Below, piece after piece: positions 1-5,669 of a stretch of DNA of 7,892 bases. Numbering within the stretch: the first letter of the stretch is position 1; every line of letters begins with the position of its first letter. The stretch comes from an uncultured Gemmatimonadota bacterium (lineage in GTDB: Bacteria > Gemmatimonadota > Gemmatimonadetes > Gemmatimonadales > GWC2-71-9). A program made the position numbers and the translations under genes. The notes under the pieces are model-generated. The model worked only from the letters and a program-made list of their open reading frames with translations, ran no database searches and was not told where the DNA came from. Location of the stretch: NCBI GenBank assembly GCA_913009915.1, contig CAJVYZ010000113.1, positions 1 through 7,892 on the forward strand. The letters are read 5' to 3'.

Positions 1-1
1 C

Positions 2-1438
2 CTGTTGTCCGCGGCCCAGTCCATCGGGGTGCCCGTGCCGCTCAAGCTGTTCGGCACGCCTGAGCAGAAGAAGAAATATCTGCCACGCTGCGCCAAAGGT
101 GCCGTGTCGGCTTTCGCCCTGACGGAGGATAACGTCGGGTCCGACCCCGCGGCCATGAGTACGGTGGCCACCCTGTCGGACGACGGCACGCACTACATCC
201 TCAACGGTGAGAAGCTGTGGTGCACCAACGGCACCATCGCCGAATTCATCGTGGTCATGGCAATCACCGGCAAGCGAAGCATCACTGCGTTCATCGTGGA
301 AACCGACTGGGAGGGGGTCGACAATTCCCAGCGGCTGGACTTCATGGGTTTGAATGCCATCGAGAACGGCATCATCCGGTTCACCAACGTGAAGGTGCCG
401 GTCGAGAACCGACTGTGGGACGAGGGCAAGGGTCTCAAGCTCGCCTTGATCACCCTGAACACCGGGCGGCTGACGCTACCCGCCTCGTCGGTGGCCGGCG
501 CCAAACGCTGTCTGGAGATCGTCCGCCATTGGGCCTCGACCAGGGTGCAGTGGGGCCAACCCATCGGGAAGCACGACGCCGTGGCACAGATGATCGGCCG
601 GATGACGGCCGACACCTTCGCCATGGAGGCGGTGTCCGATCTTGCCTCGCTCATGGCCGACAAGGGGAATCACGACATCCGCCTCGAGGCCGCAATGGCC
701 AAGCTGTGGAACACGGAAGCCGGCTGGCGCATCATCGACGACACCCTCCAGATAAAGGGCGGCCGAGGCTACGAGACGGCTCAGAGCCTCAAGAGCAGGG
801 GCGCGCGTCCCGATCCCGTCGAACGGTTGATGCGAGATGCCCGCATCAACCTCATCTTCGAGGGGTCGAGCGAGATCATGCGGCTGTTCATCGCCCGGGA
901 GGCGGTCGACACCCACATGAAGGTCGCCGGCGACCTGATCAATCCCAAGGTCCCGGCCGGAAAGAAGTTTGCCGCCCTCATCAAGGCAGGGCTGTTCTAC
1001 GCCTGGTGGTACCCCACCCTGTGGCTCGGCTGGGGCCGCTGGCCCCGGTACGCCGAATTTGGCCGTCTGGCCGGCCACATGCGATTCGTCAACCGTTCAG
1101 CCCGCCGGTTGGGCCGTACCGTGTTCCACGCCATGGTGCGCTTCGGCCCCAAGCTGGAAAAACGCCAGGCGGTACTCGGTCGCCTAGTTGACATCGGGGC
1201 CGAGTTGCTGGCTATCTCCGCCACCTGTTCCCGAGCCCAGGCCATGGTGGCCAACAACCCGGCAGACCAGAGCCCGATCGAGTTGGCGGACCTGTTCAGC
1301 CGGTACGCCCGGCGGCGGGTGCGGGTAGCGTTCCGCGCCATCTGGAACAACGAGGACGTCCGCACGTACCGCGTCGCCCAACGACAATTGGCGGGCGACT
1401 ACCAGTGGCTGGAACAAGGAATCGTCAGGGAGAAGTGA
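2..1438 (+). CDS. Acyl-CoA dehydrogenase, C-terminal ~478 residues (5' truncated by contig start)
   Basis: FAD-dependent acyl-CoA dehydrogenase, which introduces the 2,3-double bond into acyl-CoA thioesters (first step of beta-oxidation), passing electrons to ETF in the cytoplasm. The open frame runs in from the left edge; the TTG at 5 is not a credible start because the frame begins inside the conserved middle of the fold. Numbering from the codon at 2, the FAD-binding signature [10 protein letters not shown] lies at about 39-48, followed by LWCTNG, the R-x-QWGQPIG segment, and GGRGY in the substrate/FAD region. The probable catalytic base is the Glu of FEGSS (about residue 287, codon 860-862), at the position of the MCAD-type catalytic Glu. 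About 190 further residues follow, including a Trp-rich stretch (about 335-350), as in long VLCAD/ACAD9-like enzymes, so roughly 100-150 N-terminal residues are probably missing. It faces the signalling operon convergently and has no evident link to it. Family assignment is firm; chain-length specificity cannot be told. Confidence 0.93.
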   Translation: MLSAAQSIGVPVPLKLFGTPEQKKKYLPRCAKGAVSAFALTEDNVGSDPAAMSTVATLSDDGTHYILNGEKLWCTNGTIAEFIVVMAITGKRSITAFIVETDWEGVDNSQRLDFMGLNAIENGIIRFTNVKVPVENRLWDEGKGLKLALITLNTGRLTLPASSVAGAKRCLEIVRHWASTRVQWGQPIGKHDAVAQMIGRMTADTFAMEAVSDLASLMADKGNHDIRLEAAMAKLWNTEAGWRIIDDTLQIKGGRGYETAQSLKSRGARPDPVERLMRDARINLIFEGSSEIMRLFIAREAVDTHMKVAGDLINPKVPAGKKFAALIKAGLFYAWWYPTLWLGWGRWPRYAEFGRLAGHMRFVNRSARRLGRTVFHAMVRFGPKLEKRQAVLGRLVDIGAELLAISATCSRAQAMVANNPADQSPIELADLFSRYARRRVRVAFRAIWNNEDVRTYRVAQRQLAGDYQWLEQGIVREK

Positions 1439-1473
1439 AATCGTGCTCGGGTGATTGGGGATCGAGTTCCCAG

Positions 1474-1651
1474 TTGGTCTTGACACGGTTTCGTGGACAC
1501 CGCCGTAGGCAGCCGACCCATTCTCCTCGTAGGACATTGGACTGACGTACCCTACTATGGTTGAGAGGAGCCTCTCGCCGTTGTACCAGGCACCGGCCCA
1601 CATCTGGTTCGGCTCGGCGATAGCAAACTGGCGCTGCAGCAGATTCGGTTG
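1474..1651 (-). pseudogene. IS3-family transposase (OrfB) relic with internal deletion
   Basis: Read on the minus strand, 1651 to about 1595 gives PNLLQRQFAIAEPNQMWAG, which matches the conserved lead-in to the first catalytic Asp of IS3-family integrase-core transposases (usually PNQ-x-W-x-x-DITYI). It is followed immediately by AWYNGERLLSTIVGYVSP, which matches the extreme C-terminal motif (usually YN-x-x-RLHS-x-x-GY-x-SP). The whole segment between, carrying the DDE residues and normally on the order of 100 residues, is missing, with the join near 1589-1594. The frame stays open past the relic toward 1184 but has no IS start or N-terminal helix-turn-helix domain, so it cannot make an active enzyme. 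The sequence at about 1474-1500, containing TTGACACGGTTTCGTGGACA, resembles the outer end of such elements, but I found no convincing partner inverted repeat. Recognition is by recalled family motifs. Confidence 0.7.
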
Positions 1652-1922
1652 CCCCGCACGAATGATGTGCCACGATAAACACTCGAAGGGCCATAGCGGT
1701 ACTCGCACGGCTACAGATCCGGGCGTGATCGACCACGGACCCACTTCTCCGCTGAATCCCTGGTGGCTAACCTCGCGATTGACGACGAGTCTTCCGTCGG
1801 GAGCAACTTAGCACGTGGCGCGAACAGCGCGTCCCGGGCCTACTCGCGGCCTACCTGAGCTCGCGATAAGGACACGAATTCTCACCTACCTACGTCTGGG
1901 TATCCCTCAATTCTACACCCCG

Positions 1923-1942
1923 CGACGCCACCGACCGCGTCG
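1923..1942 (-). other. Weak stem-loop downstream of the ATPase gene
   Basis: CGACGC (1923-1928) pairs perfectly with GCGTCG (1937-1942) around an 8-base loop, just beyond the ATPase stop on the minus strand. No T-run follows in the direction of transcription, so it does not qualify as a classical intrinsic terminator. It could be a 3'-end stabilising structure or chance in GC-rich DNA. Confidence 0.25.
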
Positions 1943-1956
1943 TCACCCCGGTCCCG

Positions 1957-1968
1957 TTAGGATCCTAA
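1957..1968. repeat. 12-bp perfect palindrome TTAGGATCCTAA over the ATPase stop codon
   Basis: TTAGGATCCTAA equals its own reverse complement. It contains the TAG stop of the minus-strand ATPase gene (1965-1967), and by symmetry a TAG on the plus strand. Only one copy was noticed in the window; no function can be assigned. Confidence 0.5.
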
Positions 1969-4199
1969 AGATTGGCCCGCCGCAATGTCGCTTTGATGTG
2001 CGCCAGGAATCGGGCGGGGTCGATCGGCTTGCGAACGTAGTCGTCCGCCCCCTCGTTCAGCAGCTCACTCTCGGCGTTAGGATCTGTCGATCCGGTCAGC
2101 ACGATGATGGGGAGGCCAGCCGTCTTGAGCGACGAACGCACCGCCTTGATTACATCGCGGCCACCGAGTTTCGGCATGTCGAGGTCAAGGACCATCAGGT
2201 CGTACTCCTCTCCACGAGCGAAACGCCCGAGCGCGGCCTCTCCATCCGCTGCTTCGGACACGGCACATCCCTCCCGTTGCAACAACGCCCTGGCGATTCC
2301 TCGGGTCGCGCCATCATCATCGACAACGAGGACCCGCACGCCGTTCTGAACTGCGATTGGCTCGTCATCCGTTGCGCCGGGGGCGGCCTGCGGCGAGAGC
2401 ATCGATACGTCGCAACTCTGACGACCAATCGTGATCGGTTCGCTCGGTACTGGGAGGGAATCGTCAGCTGGCGCCTCGGTGGCGGGCGCAACCGCCGACC
2501 CCTGGTCATCATCCCCCAGGCCGATGACGCGCGCGACCTCCGCCAGCGTCGTGTCACCGGCACGCACACGATCCAATGCCCCATCCAAGAGCGAGCGCAT
2601 ACCATTCGCCTTAGCAGTATTCACCAGCTCTTCCTCGGGAGTATCATGTTGAATTAGGGTGCTCGTGCCCCCCCGTATCGTGAATACCTCGACCAGCGGA
2701 ATGCGACCGCGATAGCCGGATTGTCCGCATTCTGGACACCCACGCGCCCGGACGATCGATTCTACGCTGAACTCGACCTGGAGCTGATCTTCCTCCTCAG
2801 TCAGTCTCCCATCGATGGCTTCCACGCAATCAGCACAGATACGTCGTGCGAGCCGTTGGGCGAGCACGCCGCGCAGTGAAGCCGCAATCGACACGCGGTC
2901 CAAGCCAATATCTGTAAGTCGCTGCACCGCTCCGACCGCACTGTTGGCATGTAACGTCGCGAGGACCAGGTGCCCCGTCATCGCGGCCCGTACCGCCACC
3001 TCGGCGGTCTCCTGATCTCGTATCTCACCTATGAGAATGATGTCCGGGTCCTGCCGCAGCGCAGCACGCAAGGCAGACGCGAACGTTACACCTTGTTTGG
3101 TTTCGACCTGGATTTGCGTCAAACCCGGTACCTGATATTCCACTGGATCCTCGACCGTCATGATGTTCACCTCGTCGGTCGACAGATCCAGGAGCGCACC
3201 ATATAGCGTCGTGGTTTTGCCCGATCCAGTCGGACCGGTGATGATGATGATTCCCTCTCGATGCGTCAGCAGACGCTTGAACTGTTCCAGTTCCGTCGCT
3301 GGAAGTCCCAGGGAATCAAGTCCTCCCACAGCGCTGGGATCCAGAATTCGCAACACGGCCTTTTCCAATCCGCGCGTCGGCACAGTCGAAATACGGAGAT
3401 CGTACTTGACACCGTCCACATCGATGCGTGCGCGTCCATCTTGCGGCCGCAAACGATCGGCGATATCCAACTTTCCCATCACCTTGATGCGGGCCACGAG
3501 CCGGGTAAACACAGGACGTGGGACCTGCATGTATTGACGCAGGATGCCGTCAACCCGAAAGCGAACAACGCCCCCCGCGACACCGGATTGGACATGGATG
3601 TCACTGGCTCTTTGTTTCACCGCATCGCGCAGGATCAGGCTCATGAGTTTGACGACCGGCCCCGCTTCGACCTCATCGGCCGAGTGCTCTTCCGCTTGGG
3701 CGTCCTCGACAACACGAACATCGTTCGCGGAATCCCCCGCCAAATGAACGAGCAATCGCTCCACCGCTCGATCCGGCGCATAGGCTGCATCGATAGCCTG
3801 TTCGATGGCGCGAGGAGCCGCGATTTCGAAGAGTGGCGCTCGTCCCGAGGCAAACCCGATGTCCCGCTCCGCATCGAGGTTACTTGGGTCGCTCGTGGCC
3901 ACCACCAGCTGCTTATAGTTGTCTCGAAGCGGTATCACGCCGTACTTGCGCGCAACGCTGGACGGTAACAGCCGTGATGCGGACGGCTCCGCATCCTTGA
4001 GTTCGGCAACTGCCAGATGAAACGCCGCCGCAACGTGGCGAGCCAGCTCCTCGGGACTCACCCCGCACGTACCGCACATCGCATCCCACGCAACTGTACC
4101 GGCGACGTCAGGGTCCAACTCGGCGCTTGCCGCGTTGGGGAGTCCGGCTCTTTCGAGCACTGAGATCAACCAGTGCTTCGGTTCTCTATCTGACAGCAT
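1965..4199 (-). CDS. GspE/PilB-type assembly ATPase fused to a C-terminal response-regulator receiver domain
   Basis: A 744-residue cytoplasmic motor ATPase of the T2SS/T4P family that would power pseudopilus or pilus assembly. Residues 1-150 form a GspE-N-like domain (LLPSSVARKYGVIPL at 77-91). The ATPase core has Walker A GPTGSGKT (322-329), an Asp box TVEDPVEY (348-355), Walker B with Glu392 in ILIGEIRD, and a His box TGHLVLATLHAN (408-419). A zinc-type tetracysteine (C455, C458, C488, C491) is typical of GspE/PilB extension ATPases and argues against a retraction ATPase. After an acidic, Pro/Ala-rich linker (about 565-618) comes a complete receiver domain (620-740) with acidic cluster D627-D629, phosphoacceptor D672 in VLDLDMP, T702 and K724. 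Such a receiver is not part of ordinary GspE or PilB. The start at 4199 was chosen because AGGAA lies 6 nt upstream (4206-4210) and homology begins there; the frame stays open to an upstream ATG at 4331 without family similarity. It is the last gene of the operon. Confidence 0.93.
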   Translation of the reverse strand: MLSDREPKHWLISVLERAGLPNAASAELDPDVAGTVAWDAMCGTCGVSPEELARHVAAAFHLAVAELKDAEPSASRLLPSSVARKYGVIPLRDNYKQLVVATSDPSNLDAERDIGFASGRAPLFEIAAPRAIEQAIDAAYAPDRAVERLLVHLAGDSANDVRVVEDAQAEEHSADEVEAGPVVKLMSLILRDAVKQRASDIHVQSGVAGGVVRFRVDGILRQYMQVPRPVFTRLVARIKVMGKLDIADRLRPQDGRARIDVDGVKYDLRISTVPTRGLEKAVLRILDPSAVGGLDSLGLPATELEQFKRLLTHREGIIIITGPTGSGKTTTLYGALLDLSTDEVNIMTVEDPVEYQVPGLTQIQVETKQGVTFASALRAALRQDPDIILIGEIRDQETAEVAVRAAMTGHLVLATLHANSAVGAVQRLTDIGLDRVSIAASLRGVLAQRLARRICADCVEAIDGRLTEEEDQLQVEFSVESIVRARGCPECGQSGYRGRIPLVEVFTIRGGTSTLIQHDTPEEELVNTAKANGMRSLLDGALDRVRAGDTTLAEVARVIGLGDDDQGSAVAPATEAPADDSLPVPSEPITIGRQSCDVSMLSPQAAPGATDDEPIAVQNGVRVLVVDDDGATRGIARALLQREGCAVSEAADGEAALGRFARGEEYDLMVLDLDMPKLGGRDVIKAVRSSLKTAGLPIIVLTGSTDPNAESELLNEGADDYVRKPIDPARFLAHIKATLRRANL

Positions 4200-4253
4200 T
4201 GGCGGTTCCTGGTAGTTCAACAGCGCGATCGGCGAACCATAGCCCGTATCACA

Positions 4254-4321
4254 CCGTTCCGCGAACGGCCCGACCAACGGGGATCCATTCCAAAGGTCGG
4301 GCCGCGCATGCGATCCGCATG
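4254..4321 (-). promoter_or_regulatory. Cluster of three stem-loops between the pseudopilin and ATPase genes
   Basis: The 139-bp gap upstream of the ATPase contains three perfect inverted repeats: 4254-4259/4263-4268 (6 bp, 3-nt loop), 4266-4275/4295-4304 (10 bp, CGGCCCGACC with GGTCGGGCCG, 19-nt loop) and 4307-4312/4316-4321 (6 bp, 3-nt loop). The first two share bases 4266-4268, so they cannot both form fully. No T-run follows, so a simple intrinsic terminator is unlikely. Possible roles are mRNA processing or stability, differential expression of pilin versus motor, or an operator for a dimeric regulator. Structures are seen; function is inferred. Confidence 0.45.
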
Positions 4322-4338
4322 GTCGCGCCACCCGTCTA

Positions 4339-4788
4339 TTATTCGATGTAAACGAACATTCTGGTGGCGTTTCCTACAATGTTCGCGCCACGGTAGATGC
4401 TTCTGAGCGTTCGCATGAGGTCACGATCACGACGGGTGACGCGGACACCAACATAGCCTAGCTGGCCCGTCCGACTCGCGCGACGTCTCGATCGCCGGAC
4501 CCATCGATAGCGCACACGACCATCCGATGTCCTGAACGAAAACCCGCTGGGAAGATACGGCGCAAGCCCATTCGGGACGCGACCCCACCTCGCCGAACGT
4601 GGAAAGTTCTGGTTGTCGGCAGCGTAACCGAACGCCGCCACGCGAATTGCATTGACATCCGCGGTCGCAGACGCTGCGAGCGCGCGCGTTTTCATGCCCT
4701 GCGTGACCGGAATGGCTATATTGACGAGAATCCCGATGATGATCAACACAAACACCAATTCGATCAGCATGAAGCCCCGCTTGTTCAT
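4339..4788 (-). CDS. Type IV pilin-like pseudopilin, strongly basic
   Basis: A 149-residue class III signal-peptide protein. The leader MNKRG is followed by FMLIELVFVLIIIGILVNIAIP, giving the prepilin peptidase site G5/F6 with the conserved Glu at mature position +5 (E10) and a hydrophobic N-terminal helix. It would be an inner-membrane precursor, cleaved and N-methylated by PilD/GspO-type peptidase, then assembled into a pilus or pseudopilus by the ATPase encoded downstream. The globular part (about 35-149) holds LPSGFSF and is remarkably Arg-rich: 24 Arg in total, 17 of them between residues 86 and 133, against 7 Asp/Glu overall. It has no Cys, so no disulfide-bonded D-region as in major PilA pilins; a minor or pseudopilin role is more likely. 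The start overlaps the upstream stop as ATGA (4785-4788), and GGAGG lies 7 nt upstream (4796-4800), suggesting translational coupling. Confidence 0.88.
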   Translation of the reverse strand: MNKRGFMLIELVFVLIIIGILVNIAIPVTQGMKTRALAASATADVNAIRVAAFGYAADNQNFPRSARWGRVPNGLAPYLPSGFSFRTSDGRVRYRWVRRSRRRASRTGQLGYVGVRVTRRDRDLMRTLRSIYRGANIVGNATRMFVYIE

Positions 4789-5279
4789 CGCTCGACCTCC
4801 TGCATTAGACTATCGAGAGCTGTCCCGAGTGGCGCCGTATCGTCGCCGCTACGATACGTGACCTGAGGCATCCCCGGAGCGCCTATCAGGATGTAGGTAT
4901 CACCCTCAACACGGTAGACAATGGCCAGATCGGCAGCCCCGATTGGTTCGAGACTGACCGGCAAACCACCTGCCGAATCTCGATGTGCCTCGATGTCGTC
5001 GATAGCGATCAACATACTGAGGTACACCGCCGCCTCAATCTCTCGGTCGGAGAACGCCTCACCTCTTTCTCCAAGACGACTGATGTTCCATCCAGTCAGT
5101 GCGGCGAGGACGACGGTAAGTACGATGAGGGCCGGAGTCACGCTCACTTTTCTCTTGGGAGCGGAGGGTGGGGGTTCAGCCGCTTTCTCGGCTTCCTTCG
5201 CCATGATCTCATTGACGTAGGAAGCTCCCTCTACGCCGGCGGCGTCGCTATCAGGACTACCCCTTCGTTCATCACTCAT
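4785..5279 (-). CDS. Bitopic membrane protein of unknown function in the pilus/secretion operon
   Basis: I do not recognise a named family. The 164 residues comprise a charged, Ala/Pro-rich N-terminus (about 1-45), one transmembrane helix (about 46-64, VSVTPALIVLTVVLAALTG) and a C-terminal domain of about 100 residues. The basic KRK just before the helix favours a cytoplasmic N-terminus and a periplasmic C-terminus. The C-terminal domain has a pattern like the globular part of small pseudopilins (hydrophobic helix, then GGLPVSLEPI, then short strands such as VYRVEGDTYILIG), but there is no prepilin cleavage site. It overlaps the pseudopilin gene by 4 bp, so the two products are probably made together and may interact. 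Start support: GGAGAA at 5284-5289, 4-5 nt before ATG. Alternatives are an inner-membrane platform or alignment component (PilN/PilO- or GspM-like in layout only). Confidence 0.8.
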   Translation of the reverse strand: MSDERRGSPDSDAAGVEGASYVNEIMAKEAEKAAEPPPSAPKRKVSVTPALIVLTVVLAALTGWNISRLGERGEAFSDREIEAAVYLSMLIAIDDIEAHRDSAGGLPVSLEPIGAADLAIVYRVEGDTYILIGAPGMPQVTYRSGDDTAPLGTALDSLMQEVER

Positions 5280-5312
5280 TGGCTTCTCCGGATTGGCATG
5301 ATCGTCTCTCTT

Positions 5313-5669
5313 TCAACCTCGCTTCAGAAACTCTACGACCGCGTCGAATTCTCGCCTGGTCTCAGTGAACAGATCGATCGCCTTGTCGGTGTCCCCGCGG
5401 GCACCCGCATCTTCGAGAATCTGCAGCTGGCCCGCGAGTCGCTCCGCCATGATCGCACCCGACGCCGATTTCAGCGCGTGCGCCACAGCCTCAATCGTAT
5501 CGGCCTCTCGCGCCTTAACAGCCTGCTCGAGAGACTGGATGCGTTCTGCGCTCTCTTCCAGATAGGTTTCAATGGTCGGTTCGACGATGTCCTCGACTCC
5601 CGCGTCTCTCATCGTTTCGCGAAACACATCCAAGTTGACGGGTGGGCCGCCCCGTGCTTCATTGTCCAT
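5313..5669 (-). CDS. Stand-alone histidine phosphotransfer (Hpt) protein
   Basis: A 118-residue, predominantly helical, soluble protein. The Hpt signature AHALKSASGAIMAERLA surrounds the predicted phospho-accepting His64, with K67 retained. The Gly usually following Lys (HxLKG) is Ser68, and the later lGA is replaced by IMA. It should shuttle phosphoryl groups between receiver domains; here the kinase just upstream lacks an Hpt domain of its own in the visible part, and the ATPase downstream carries a receiver. The start at 5669 is preferred over the longer frame opening at 5720 because AGGGGAG lies 7 nt upstream (5677-5683) and the extra residues have no family similarity. The gene overlaps the kinase end by 11 bp, implying coupled translation and a stoichiometric partner. 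Confidence 0.88.
   Translation of the reverse strand: MDNEARGGPPVNLDVFRETMRDAGVEDIVEPTIETYLEESAERIQSLEQAVKAREADTIEAVAHALKSASGAIMAERLAGQLQILEDAGARGDTDKAIDLFTETRREFDAVVEFLKRG

Larger units (their letters stand above)
1439..1964. other. Intergenic region between convergent genes
   Basis: These 526 bases separate the dehydrogenase stop from the stop of the ATPase gene on the other strand. The only recognisable coding homology is the IS3-family transposase remnant at 1474-1651. Open frames elsewhere in the gap show no family motif and no convincing ribosome-binding site, so I call no gene. No hairpin followed by a T-run is evident after either stop codon; a weak hairpin lies at 1923-1942 and a 12-bp palindrome overlaps the ATPase stop. 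Confidence 0.7.

Noticed and set aside
217..1191. Plus-strand open frame of 324 codons within the dehydrogenase
   Set aside because: It is a +1 shadow frame rich in His, Arg and Gly, with no family similarity; the dehydrogenase frame carries all conserved motifs.
1662..1687. Possible partner inverted repeat for the IS relic (GTGCCACGATAAACACTCGAAG)
   Set aside because: It only loosely resembles the end at 1474-1500, needs gaps to align, and lies immediately beside the transposase remnant rather than beyond the expected element boundary.
1815..2657. Long plus-strand open frame (280 codons)
   Set aside because: It lies mostly antisense to the receiver domain and linker of the ATPase, has no recognisable motif or ribosome-binding site, and is explained by GC-rich codon bias on the other strand.
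4200..4331. In-frame N-terminal extension of the ATPase to an ATG at 4331
   Set aside because: The extra 44 residues resemble no GspE-family sequence and overlap the hairpin cluster; the ATG at 4199 has a good Shine-Dalgarno.
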